64,000 bases of DNA, taken from the NCBI GenBank assembly GCA_003045065.1, contig PSQJ01000002.1:372001-436000 (forward strand), in the 5' to 3' direction. Position numbers and translations under genes: made by a program. Below are positions 49,780 through 59,143 of this stretch, piece by piece. The DNA is from Candidatus Liberibacter europaeus (GTDB taxonomy: Bacteria > Pseudomonadota > Alphaproteobacteria > Rhizobiales > Rhizobiaceae). Under the pieces are notes generated by a model. The model was not told the DNA's origin, ran no database searches, and was given only the letters and a program-made list of their open reading frames with translations. The stretch's first letter is position 1, and the number at the start of each line of letters is the position of its first letter.

Positions 49780-49847
49780 CCGTACCTTTGAAAAGTAAGA
49801 CTAAGACTTGCAAAAAAAGATGTAAAATCAATAGTTTAAAACCAGGA

Positions 49848-49922
49848 TGGCTCCCCGGGCCGGATTCGAACCGGCGACCTGTCGATTAACAGTCGAATGC
49901 TCTACCGCTGAGCTACCAGGGA
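49848..49922 (-). tRNA. tRNA-Asn(GUU)
   Basis: A 75-nt tRNA with encoded CCA. Acceptor TCCCTGG pairs fully with CCGGGGA, D-arm GCTC/GAGC, anticodon loop CTGTTAA (anticodon GUU), T-arm GCCGG/CCGGC, discriminator G. Its 3' end faces the decayed prophage cassette, as expected if the phage used this gene as attachment site. Confidence 0.96.
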
Positions 49923-50534
49923 AAATATCAAATTTAACAACTACATAAACTCTAGAAGACAAAAACTACCAATCTACAGCTTATAGAAACCTTCTGGTGC
50001 TTAGAATTGCAAGAAAGACATCAAAGTGTCAATAGTCATTTTATGATAATTCCTATATAATATCATTATTTTTTTATGTGTATCTTTTTCAATAATGTGC
50101 ATTTATGGACCAATTAGTATGATCTGTTCATTAGTATAAATAAAAAATCTTATGTCTCTTAGGATATGTATAGCAAATTTATTAACATTGTTTTTACAAG
50201 GTTTTTATCATTTAAATAAATCAAATAATATTTATTATAATTGATGCTACCTCAATGGTTATTGTATTATTCTCAAACTACCTAGTGATAAGATATTGCA
50301 GAAGAATAGGGTGGGGGTAATTTTGGTATTAGTAGGTGAACTTTTAGAAAAAGTATTGATATTGAAAATTGTGAAAAATCTTCTGAGGATACAAAAAGTT
50401 AAAAGGTTTAATTGTGAAAAGAGCAGTAGAATTGGCGTTGCTTCTATAAAAAGGTATTGGATAGTCGTAATTTTTAAAAGGCAATGCCAAAATACCATAA
50501 AAAATATTTTACAATCAATGGGTTATATTTTTCA
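49923..50534. other. Interval between the two tRNA genes
   Basis: About 610 bp without a supported gene; open frames here overlap on both strands and look random. Confidence 0.5.
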
Positions 50535-50608
50535 TGGAGGCCTCGCCCGGAATCGAACCGGGTTTGAAGGATTTGCAGTCCTCTGCGTAACCATTCCGCC
50601 ACGAGGCC
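50535..50608 (-). tRNA. tRNA-Cys(GCA)
   Basis: A 74-nt tRNA with encoded CCA and discriminator U, as expected for Cys. Acceptor GGCCTCG, anticodon loop CTGCAAA (anticodon GCA), T-loop GTTCGATTC. About 0.6 kb from tRNA-Asn on the same strand. Confidence 0.96.
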
Positions 50609-51264
50609 TAAAAGTAAAATAGACGGATACAGTGACCGAGGAACACCGTCCGCCGCAGTAAAAATTTCATGAAAATAATCTTGAATACCGAAGTCACGTG
50701 GATACACTAACATCAAATATTTTTTCTCGCAAGAAGAAATTTACTCGCTTAATAATATCAATATCATAAATTGATAGATTTGATTTAATTGAATAATATT
50801 TATAATTTATTGCTAGCAAATCATGTCATAATGGTAATATTAAAATATATACACTTTAGATTGCATTAATATATTTTCGCACATAATGTATTTTATTGTT
50901 TTAGTCAATTTTTTTATTTTATATAAAAAAGTTGTATAATTTTAATCTTTTGTTAATATATTAGCATATTTCGGTTTATTTTTAATAATGATTTTTATAT
51001 AATAGAGGTGGTTGCGTGTGCTTTAAGGGTTTTATAGAGGGGCATCCTTAGTGCGAAACGTTAGTGTTTAAACTAGAAAGGACTGTTGGTTACTATGATT
51101 TGGGTTGTTGATTTATCTGTAATTGATAGACTTTCCATTTTTAGCTGTAAATCATTGGCGGATCTAAGTAATCCTGCGGTCTGTGACTTCATGATGTGGA
51201 TAGCATTTTAAACTGGAAGAAGTTATTAGTTCTATTGTTTTATATATGATAAGAGAGGATAAAA
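50609..51264. other. Interval upstream of popZ
   Basis: About 650 bp. In many rhizobia a tolC gene precedes popZ; none is seen. A 38-codon frame (ATG 51095 to 51211) lies just before popZ, but its ribosome site is badly spaced and it matches nothing I know. The popZ promoter should be here. Confidence 0.45.
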
Positions 51265-51990
51265 ATGGCCCAATCAAACGCTGTATATGAGCCTTCTATG
51301 GAAGAGATAGTTGCTTCTATTCGTCGGATAATTGAAAACAATGATCAAGACGTTGTTGTGTCTAACGATGTAGATAATCCAGTTAAAGAATACAAAGACA
51401 ATAAGATTGAGAAAGGTCATGCTTCTCGATCCCAAGATGGTGAATGGTCTAAAAAGATGTTTGCTGATAAAAATTATCGTTTTACAGGGCAAAATTCGGA
51501 ATCTTCTCCTAAAGAATCTCCCTCACTATCTGATGTTTCTTCTCGTGTTAGAGCTGAGTCTCAAGGGGACTATTCTCGCATGGTGTCAGAAATCGCTGCA
51601 TCAATGAGAGATACGACATCTAATTCTGAGGAATTGGTCAAAGAATATTTAGTTGATGATAAAACACCAGATGGTAATTTGTTTTCTAATTCTAATGTTG
51701 ATATGCGTGCGGATGATTCTTTGAAGAATTATACAGATTTATCTGATGGAAATAGAGAGCAGGAAGAGGCAATGCTAGTTTCCTCTGAAACAGGCAATCG
51801 TGTTTCCTCTTCGTTTGATCAGTTGGTAGAAGCTCTTAAAGAGACAGATTCTCGTTCTATTGATCAACTTTCTGCTGATGTTCTGCGTCCTATGTTGCGT
51901 GAATGGTTAGATGATAATTTGCCAGGAATAGTTGAAAGGCTTGTACGTGAAGAAATAGAAAGGATTGCACGGGGTTCTGCTCGTCGCTAG
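51265..51990 (+). CDS. popZ: Polar organizing protein PopZ (DUF2497)
   Basis: A 241-residue acidic protein that self-assembles at the cell pole and anchors the chromosome origin. The N-terminal motif YEPSMEEIVASIRRIIE binds partners; the long middle is disordered and Ser/Asp rich; the C-terminal assembly region has ADVLRPMLREWLDDNLPGIV and VREEIERIARGSARR. ATG 51265 has GAGAGGA upstream. It precedes valS by 47 bp, the conserved rhizobial order. Confidence 0.92.
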   Translation: MAQSNAVYEPSMEEIVASIRRIIENNDQDVVVSNDVDNPVKEYKDNKIEKGHASRSQDGEWSKKMFADKNYRFTGQNSESSPKESPSLSDVSSRVRAESQGDYSRMVSEIAASMRDTTSNSEELVKEYLVDDKTPDGNLFSNSNVDMRADDSLKNYTDLSDGNREQEEAMLVSSETGNRVSSSFDQLVEALKETDSRSIDQLSADVLRPMLREWLDDNLPGIVERLVREEIERIARGSARR

Positions 51991-52037
51991 TCTGTAACTT
52001 TGGTATTTTTAGGATTTTTTTATATAGATTTTAGTTG

Positions 52038-54887
52038 ATGATTGAAAAAACGTACGATTGCTCGTTTGTTGAGAAGAGAAGTGCTGAAAAGTGGGATTCT
52101 ATTGATGCTTTTCGTATGGGATCTAATGCCAAGCCTGATTCAGAAAGTTTTTGTATTGTAATTCCTCCCCCTAATGTCACTGGTTCGTTACACATGGGTC
52201 ATGCTTTTAATAGTGTCCTGCAGGATATTATGATTAGGTTTGAGCGAATGAGAGGGAAAAATGTTCTTTGGCAACCAGGAACCGATCATGCTGGTATTGC
52301 AACGCAAATAGTGGTTGAGCGTCAGTTGATGTCTGATTCTTCTCTTACAAGAGAGGATATTGGGCGTGAGGCTTTTATCGAAAAAATTTGGGATTGGAAG
52401 CAAAAGTCAGGGGGGTCTATTCTTGCCCAGTTGAAAAGGATAGGTGCATCGTGTGATTGGTCTCGTGAGAGATTTACGATGGATCAGGGAATGTCTAAAG
52501 CAGTTATTGAGGCTTTTGTTACTCTTTATAAAGAGGGGCTGATTTATAAAGACAAGAGGATTGTTAATTGGGATCCACATCTTGAAACTTCAGTTTCTGA
52601 TCTTGAGGTTATTCAGACCGAGATCAATGGTAATTTGTGGTATATACGTTATCCGCTGGCAGATGGTGTTTCTTATCGTTATCCTATAAAATTTAATGAT
52701 GATTCACAGCCAATTGAATGGGAATTTCGTGATTATGTTGTGGTAGCTACGACACGTCCGGAGACAATTTTTGGTGATACTGGAATTGCTGTTCATCCTG
52801 ATGATTCTCGCTATAAAGAAATTATTGGAAAACATGTTATTGTCCCTATAGTAGGTCGTCGCATCCCCGTTGTATCTGATCATTATCCTGATTCTAATTT
52901 TGGTGCTGGGGTGGTAAAATTAACACCTGCGCATGATTTTAATGATTTTGAAATTGCAAAGCGTAATGGGTTAGATTTTATTGATATTTTCACTCCTCAG
53001 GCTAAGCTTTGTCTTTTAAATAATGAAGATTTTTTGTGTAATCTTGTTGTTTCTGATGAGAGAAAAAAAGATTTAAGTGAATTTGAATCGTTAGATTGTA
53101 ATAGTGCTCGTTCAAAAGTTATAGATTTTTTTGAACAACATGGTCTGCTTGATAAAATTGATCCATATAAACATGTAGTTCCTTGTTGTGAACGTAGTGG
53201 TGTTCCTATTGAGCCACGTATAACAGAACAATGGTATCTCAATACTAAAGTTTTAGCAGAGCCTGCTATTCGCTTAGTAAAGGATTCTATTACTTCTTTT
53301 ATTCCTAAATCTTGGGAGAAAAGTTACTATGAATGGCTAGAAAATATCCAGCCTTGGTGTATTTCGAGACAGATTTGGTGGGGGCATCGGATTCCTGTCT
53401 GGTATGGACCTGATGGTAAGTTATTTGTTGAGAATACCGAAAGTGCTGCTTTACGTTCTGCAATTGACTACTATCTTGCAGAGGATGGAGAAATTGCTGA
53501 TTATGTTAATAATTTGATGAAACAGGATAGTATATCCGACCTTTTGAAGCGTGATGAGGATGTACTTGATACTTGGTTTTCTTCTTCCTTATGGCCATTT
53601 GCATCGCTTGGTTGGCCCGAAAAAACTGTTGAATTAGAGACTTATTATCCAACCAATATTTTAGTGACTGGATTTGATATTTTGTTCTTCTGGGTCGCTC
53701 GAATGATGATGATGGGTATTCATTTCATGAAGGGTTTAGACAATAAGGGAATTCAGCCTTTTCATACCGTTTATATGCATGCGTTAGTAAGAGATAAGCA
53801 TGGACACAAGATGTCTAAATCTAAAGGAAATGTTGTAGATCCAATTAGTTTGATAGACCAGTATGGCGCAGATGCTTTGCGGTTTTATTTTTCTATTATG
53901 GCTGTTCAAGGACGTGATATTAAGTTGGATTTGGAGAGAATAGTTGGTTGTCGTAATTTTATAACTAAACTTTGGAATGCTGTAAGATTTTCGCAAATAA
54001 AAGGGGCAAAATATGATGCAAATTTTGTTCCGCAAAATGTGAAGTTTGTTGTTAATAAGTGGATTATATCTCGACTTTCCACTGTTATAAAGGAAGTGAC
54101 TTCTGGTATAGAAAACCGTCGTTTTAATGATGTATCTACTATTTTATATAGTTTTGTATGGCATGAATTATGTGATTGGTATGTGGAATTCATTAAATCT
54201 ATTCTTAATCAAGAAGATGATGAATTAATTTTAGAAACTTTATCTTGTTTTTCATATGTATTATGTACCGTTTGCAAGTTATTGCATCCGATTATACCTT
54301 TCGTAACGGAAGAGTTATATTCTAATATTTATATTGATGATATAAAGCAGAAATGTTTTTTATGTCATGCGCAATGGCCGTCTCTTGTTTTTGAAGAATC
54401 TGCAGCTGTAGAAGAAGTTGATTTTATTATTCGTTTGATTTCAGAAGTTCGTTCTGTGCGAATAGAAATGAGTGTTCCATTAAAGGCAGTTGTTCCATTG
54501 GTTTTTGTGGATATAAATTCAACTATTCGAAAACGATTGTTAAGTCATAAATTGATTATTGATCGTTTATCTTCTGGAGATGTGGTATTTGCAGAATCTG
54601 CGCCAAGTAATTCGGTGCAACTTGTTCTTGATGAAGTAATGTTCTTTTTGCAAATTGGTGATTTTATTAACTTTTCTATGGAACGAGCTCGTATTGAAAA
54701 ATCTATTGTAAAAGTTGCTGATGAGCTATCATTGATAAAAGCTAGATTATCTAATAATAATTTTATAGAAAAAGCTCATCCTGATGTTGTGCAGCGGGAG
54801 AAAGAAAAGGCTGCAACAATTGAAAGGAAAAAATTATCTCTTGATGTTTCTCTTGAGAGGATAAAAAAATTTAACCTTGATGTTTAA
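52038..54887 (+). CDS. valS: Valyl-tRNA synthetase
   Basis: Class I synthetase charging tRNA-Val, with editing of mischarged Thr. The 949-residue protein shows the HIGH motif in GSLHMGHAFNS, the WQPGTDHAGIATQ region, the editing domain with VVATTRPETIFGDTGIAVHP, the WCISRQIWWGHRIPVW block, KMSKSKGNVVDP, and the C-terminal coiled coil (RARIEKSIVKVADELSLIK). I start it at ATG 52038; a TTG lies one codon before. Full length. Confidence 0.96.
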   Translation: MIEKTYDCSFVEKRSAEKWDSIDAFRMGSNAKPDSESFCIVIPPPNVTGSLHMGHAFNSVLQDIMIRFERMRGKNVLWQPGTDHAGIATQIVVERQLMSDSSLTREDIGREAFIEKIWDWKQKSGGSILAQLKRIGASCDWSRERFTMDQGMSKAVIEAFVTLYKEGLIYKDKRIVNWDPHLETSVSDLEVIQTEINGNLWYIRYPLADGVSYRYPIKFNDDSQPIEWEFRDYVVVATTRPETIFGDTGIAVHPDDSRYKEIIGKHVIVPIVGRRIPVVSDHYPDSNFGAGVVKLTPAHDFNDFEIAKRNGLDFIDIFTPQAKLCLLNNEDFLCNLVVSDERKKDLSEFESLDCNSARSKVIDFFEQHGLLDKIDPYKHVVPCCERSGVPIEPRITEQWYLNTKVLAEPAIRLVKDSITSFIPKSWEKSYYEWLENIQPWCISRQIWWGHRIPVWYGPDGKLFVENTESAALRSAIDYYLAEDGEIADYVNNLMKQDSISDLLKRDEDVLDTWFSSSLWPFASLGWPEKTVELETYYPTNILVTGFDILFFWVARMMMMGIHFMKGLDNKGIQPFHTVYMHALVRDKHGHKMSKSKGNVVDPISLIDQYGADALRFYFSIMAVQGRDIKLDLERIVGCRNFITKLWNAVRFSQIKGAKYDANFVPQNVKFVVNKWIISRLSTVIKEVTSGIENRRFNDVSTILYSFVWHELCDWYVEFIKSILNQEDDELILETLSCFSYVLCTVCKLLHPIIPFVTEELYSNIYIDDIKQKCFLCHAQWPSLVFEESAAVEEVDFIIRLISEVRSVRIEMSVPLKAVVPLVFVDINSTIRKRLLSHKLIIDRLSSGDVVFAESAPSNSVQLVLDEVMFFLQIGDFINFSMERARIEKSIVKVADELSLIKARLSNNNFIEKAHPDVVQREKEKAATIERKKLSLDVSLERIKKFNLDV

Positions 54888-55822
54888 TATGGTACGACTT
54901 GTCACTTCAAATATAATTGTTTGATGCTGGTTAAATGAATCTATAGTCCAAGTTACGCCTAAATGGTTCCTTTTTTATATTAATTGCGAATGTTACTACC
55001 CAATCGATTTTAAAATAGGATTAATGCTCTTGAGGATAAGTGATCAAAGCTTTAGGCACTACTAAATGATTCATATGAAAGCAATTGCTCATCTTAAAGT
55101 TGGTGTGAGCGGAGCAAAAAGCAATAAGAAGGAAGAGAAGATATTTTGTCGCAATGAAGTATTACAAAAAGTGCTAAGTTTGATTCATTTGTCTAGTAGC
55201 AGGAAAGATGTTTAAGTCTTTGATTATATGAATTATTTTATTTTTTAACTATAAAGATTAAAAATTTTTTTTTTGGTAAAAGTCAGCATCTTCCCTCACA
55301 GAAAATAATCGCTACAGATATTGTCAATAAGATATCAGATACTGATCTCGTTGTATCTAAATATATTTGCTAATATTTTTAAGTTTTTTGTATATTCCAA
55401 TCTTGATTTTATCCATACCAAGAAGTTAGCCCCATTAGATATTCGCTTATTCCAGTCTCATTGAAGAAAATTTTTTATGTTTCCTTTTGCCACAGTCCCA
55501 GATGAGCGAAGTAGGCGTATAAAAATACAGTAAAATCATATGATTCATCATAATATTTTTGTTTATTATTTTTTCAATTGTGATACGAGCACAAGTGTAG
55601 CCATATTATAGGGTATTTGCTTTTTGATCTTCTCCATTTTTTCTTCTCTAATCATCTCATTACTCCATTAAGATTTTTAAATTAAACTCATTTGCTTTAG
55701 GGGTGGTATTAATTAATAAATTTCATGTGTCAAGATAAAAAAAGAATTTTATTAATGAACTATTTTGCATAGCAAAGCTCATATTGTTTTACTAAAGTTG
55801 TGATTTAGGGTATAAAAGAACT
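54888..55822. other. Decayed interval after valS
   Basis: About 930 bp with coding scraps only. One 49-residue frame (55066-55215: AIAHLKVGVSGAKSNKKEEK) and a fragment near 55270-55372 (SQKIIATDIVNKISDTDLVV) look protein-like but match nothing I know. A minus-strand scrap near 55390-55460 reads ETGISEYLMGLTSWYG. This looks like degraded accessory DNA bordering the repressor. Confidence 0.4.
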
Positions 55823-56653
55823 GTGGAAAACTATACTCACAATACCTTGAATTGGAAGGAAATAGGACAACGCTTTAAAACGGTACGTAAGAACCGTAAC
55901 TTAAGCCAAGAAGAGATGGGGAAACTGTCTAATCAACTAAGACAAGCCATAACGAGATATGAAAATGGCTTGCAACCCGCTAGTATCAACTACGCTTTGT
56001 TCCTACGTAATGAATTCGGAACATCTTTTGATTGGTTGTATGATGGTGATATGGTTGAAAGACAATACAAAGACATACAACAAAAGAAAACTTTTGATCT
56101 ACAGACTATAGGAACAAGACTTAAAGCCATAAGAGTAGACAAGGGTTTAAATAAAGAAGAATTCGGCAGAGTAATAGGCATAACGGGGCAAGCTGTGGCC
56201 CAGTTTGAAAACTGCATATAAAAACCCGAAATCAAAACAGCTATTAAAATTAAAAAAGCTTTAAATAAATATTTAGACTGGATTTACTTTGGTGATACTT
56301 GCATACCTACTAAAGGTGGTACTAATAGACATATCACACCACCATCTATACCTCTAAAACAGGTTAAAAAAGAATTAAAAGAAGAAGCTATGCATCATAT
56401 TAAAACATTAGATACCAATGAATTAGCATTGTTGGTTACACGTATGAGAATGGAAAAAGGGATTAATGCAACTAATGTTAAAAACGCAACTAAAAATAGT
56501 CCCCCGCAACACTTTTTCACCAGAATCCAAGCCAAGGTCAAGCGAATAATTTCCTTTTTGACACAATTTTTTACTGTCCCAAAACGGTATTTATCCCAAT
56601 TTTCCAAGGGTTTAAATGTGCTGTTGATGAATAATAGGCTTGTGAGAAATTAA
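55823..56653 (+). pseudogene. Double-HTH phage-type repressor with one in-frame stop
   Basis: One frame runs from ATG 55823 to 56653, broken only by TAA at 56219-56221. The first part has an XRE helix-turn-helix (IGQRFKTVRKNRNLSQEEMG, QAITRYENG) and the FGTSFDWLYDGD tail motif. A second XRE unit follows (IGTRLKAIRVDKGLNKEEFG, AVAQFENCI), is cut by the stop, and continues as KPEIKTAIKIKKALNKYLDW and IYFGD. After that comes a linker, then a basic hydrophobic end. Two tandem HTH units with the DWLY/DWIY motif are typical of Liberibacter/rhizobial prophage repressors. The 132-residue upstream product could still bind DNA with the first unit, so this may be a shortened functional form rather than a dead gene. 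Confidence 0.8.
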
Positions 56654-57619
56654 TATACTTATCCATATATTTTCAATAAAATTTTACGTATTGTTTTTAA
56701 AATTTTATATGTTTTTTTATCATGATTCATTAATAGTTGGCTCCATAAAATAAGATATATGAGCTAAATGATTAACTAGAATATCCCTTACTATACCATG
56801 TTTCATTTATTCATATACCTTATTTGACATCTGGATATGTATAATGAATCTTTACGTTATGAGGATAATATAGATTCATCCCAATTATAACACAATTCTA
56901 TTAATTATGCAATTCTTAATTGAGTTGTATTGCTTTTTCACGGTAACACATTACTTAGATATACCTGTGCTAAATTGAGGTCTTAGTTTGACGAAATTAC
57001 TGCTGGAAGCAGCTATTTCGTTTCCCATTCGCACAGTATTTTTTTTGTCGAGACCCTTTGATGTTATTAGGATTCTCAGTTTCCCTCATCGGGAAGCCCA
57101 GCATTATTCATCATCGTATCGGCTTTAATCTGGCGACTGGTTTGGGCAATTGGTAAAACTATTTTATGGGAAAGATATGATTAAACCGTAAATTGATAAT
57201 CTGGTTATCAAATCCGATTTTTATTTCATTTTTTGCTATTTTAAGAGTGTTAGATACGTGAACAACATTTCTCAGCCATTAATTCGACAATTGATTTCGG
57301 AAATTTGATCTGTTCTTTGCCGCTCTTTTTGTGTGCAATAAATTGCAGAAATTATCTTCACGGAAAATCTAATGAAGAGCTTCCGTGATAAAATAGCATT
57401 CGACTTCTGATAATTTCAGATTTACTATCCAGCAATTATTTTCTATCAACATTCTTTTTTATAGAGATAAAACATTCTGAACAGTAATAGCGTCCGTATT
57501 AACGGCTACGCTGTTCGGCTATGTCATTGCTTTAAAAGTTTACTCCGCTTGGAAACATATAAAAAAACTGACGAGCCAAGGAATAATATCTTTTACCTAT
57601 AAATATAACAGATTATATT
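56654..57619. other. Decayed interval next to the helicase-nuclease operon
   Basis: About 965 bp, with less AT-rich patches than the neighbourhood (56990-57130 and 57480-57560). Frames with plausible protein sequence are short and stop often, e.g. EAAISFPIRTVFFLSRPFDV on the plus strand and CSECFISIKKNVDRK on the minus strand. Likely several decayed genes; none identified. Confidence 0.45.
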
Positions 57620-59113
57620 TTATGCTGAAGACTTTCTTAATGCATCTAATAATTGAACCATCGCATATGTATCTAGCTCACAATAGACAGAAAGTCTTTT
57701 CCATAGCTTCTGTAATTCATCAGTGCTTAGTTCTTCCTTGCAAAATTTCATATAGGCTTGACTTGCTTGTTCGCCGTCAGCAATTTCAAGATCTTTATAT
57801 GACAGGTTGTTGATCAAAGCTGGTAGAACTTTTTTAATTGATGTCGAACCATTTTGCCTTGGATCATATAAAATATGATTTTTAAAAGGCACATACAAGT
57901 CCACAATTCGTTTATTGATGTCATTTATCTGTGTTGCATATTCAGAAAAGTCTTTGGCCAACTTTTCATTTATGTTCCTTTCAAATGAGGCGTAATAGCA
58001 AATCACGGATCCTGTATTTCCACAAACATTAATTAAATATTCAACGAACGCTTTTCTAGGATCAGATTTTTCTTTATGAATAAATTCAATATGCTGAAAT
58101 TCTGATTCTAGTTCTTTTTGAACGTGTAGAGAAAATTGAAATGGCAGCTTTTGATATGGATTTGTCCCGTCATAAAAAGGGATTGCTGGCGCAATTGTTT
58201 CATAATCTAGGTAGTAAAGAGGGTATTTCAATTCCCGTAAAAAATTCTTAATTTTCACAGGTTCAACGTTTCTACGTTGTTCTTTATAACAGGAAATTTC
58301 TATGATTTTATCCTTTGACGGAATTGAGTCATTAGGGATATCTTCAACCTTATAGCTATTAATTCTTTGTGCAATAGATTCTGCTTTCTTAGAGTTGAAA
58401 ACATTGAATATCGAATACTCAGGGACATGTCTCCAACAATGGGTTTTATAACTGCATTCATGCGGCTTTTTGCAGTGGGATCCTATTGTCTGTGAAAAGG
58501 AATGTTTTCTATTAAGTACCTGTAATAGTTCATCAGTGACGGACTCAGTTTTTTTCCGTTCATTGAGAACTTTGGAAGTGATATCATGCGTAGTAAAAAT
58601 ACCTTGCGGCTCAATTTCTCCCTGACGAACATATTGATTATTGATACACATTAATATGCAGGAGCGGATCTTATACCCAGCTTCAATGAAAACTAGATAT
58701 TGAAAAGCCATACCTTGGATATAGTGATCATATAGATTAGCAGAAGTTTTAACTTCTATAAGATCCCAAAAATCCGTATCATCAACTTGTCGCAGGATAT
58801 CAATGTGCGCCTGAGTCCCTGTTCGCGGATTGGTAGCGGCAGCTCCATAAATTACTCTGGCGCCTGATTGTATTTTTTCTTTGGTCTGTTTGATGGCAAT
58901 TTTCATGTTCTGCGACGGCGGAACAATAGCAGTTCCATCTGGAAAATATTGCCTAGCCAAGTTATTGATTTCTTTTCTAATATCAATTGATAATTGCGCC
59001 GAAGCACTGACTCTCGTGTCCAAGTCTTTCCTGTTAACCGAAAACCATAGAGCTAAAGGACATTGCAGCCCTTTCATGTATTGAGCTTGGCTAAAAGTAG
59101 ACAGTTGTTGCAC
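57620..59113 (-). CDS. DUF2779 nuclease: Cas4/RecB-like Fe-S domain plus DnaQ-like exonuclease domain
   Basis: A 497-residue protein in two halves. The N-terminal half looks like an iron-sulfur PD-(D/E)XK nuclease: Cys18 in MKGLQCPLALW, Asp105 in AHIDIL, Glu120 and Lys122 in LIEVKTSA, Gln138 in MAFQYLVF, then Cys214, Cys220 and Cys226, an arrangement as in Cas4 and AddB with one Cys at the start and three at the end. The C-terminal half looks like an RNase H-fold 3'-5' exonuclease: YLDYETIAPAIP with Asp303 and Glu305, PFQFSLHV, ICYYASFERNI, and a final YCELDTYAM with Asp481. This combination is typical of DUF2779 proteins, whose role I do not know. The start is GTG 59113 with AAGGA nine bases before. 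It follows the helicase gene by 30 bp, so they form one operon. Confidence 0.85.
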   Translation of the reverse strand: MQQLSTFSQAQYMKGLQCPLALWFSVNRKDLDTRVSASAQLSIDIRKEINNLARQYFPDGTAIVPPSQNMKIAIKQTKEKIQSGARVIYGAAATNPRTGTQAHIDILRQVDDTDFWDLIEVKTSANLYDHYIQGMAFQYLVFIEAGYKIRSCILMCINNQYVRQGEIEPQGIFTTHDITSKVLNERKKTESVTDELLQVLNRKHSFSQTIGSHCKKPHECSYKTHCWRHVPEYSIFNVFNSKKAESIAQRINSYKVEDIPNDSIPSKDKIIEISCYKEQRRNVEPVKIKNFLRELKYPLYYLDYETIAPAIPFYDGTNPYQKLPFQFSLHVQKELESEFQHIEFIHKEKSDPRKAFVEYLINVCGNTGSVICYYASFERNINEKLAKDFSEYATQINDINKRIVDLYVPFKNHILYDPRQNGSTSIKKVLPALINNLSYKDLEIADGEQASQAYMKFCKEELSTDELQKLWKRLSVYCELDTYAMVQLLDALRKSSA

Positions 59114-59143
59114 TCTAAATATCCTTAAGTTAAAGGGAAAAAA

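Noticed and set aside
49698..49889. A 63-codon frame running into tRNA-Asn.
   Set aside because: It is the 3' end of the decayed endolysin read in another frame, continued into the tRNA gene.
49995..50070. A stretch right of tRNA-Asn vaguely like the DNA after the intact endolysin (18800-18850), possibly an att remnant.
   Set aside because: The similarity is short, gapped and AT-rich; too weak to claim without alignment.
50296..50622. Overlapping frames on both strands across tRNA-Cys.
   Set aside because: They include the tRNA itself, which cannot be coding, and match no family.
56654..57619. Patches of higher GC that could be an insertion sequence remnant.
   Set aside because: No inverted terminal repeats, target duplication or transposase motif could be seen.
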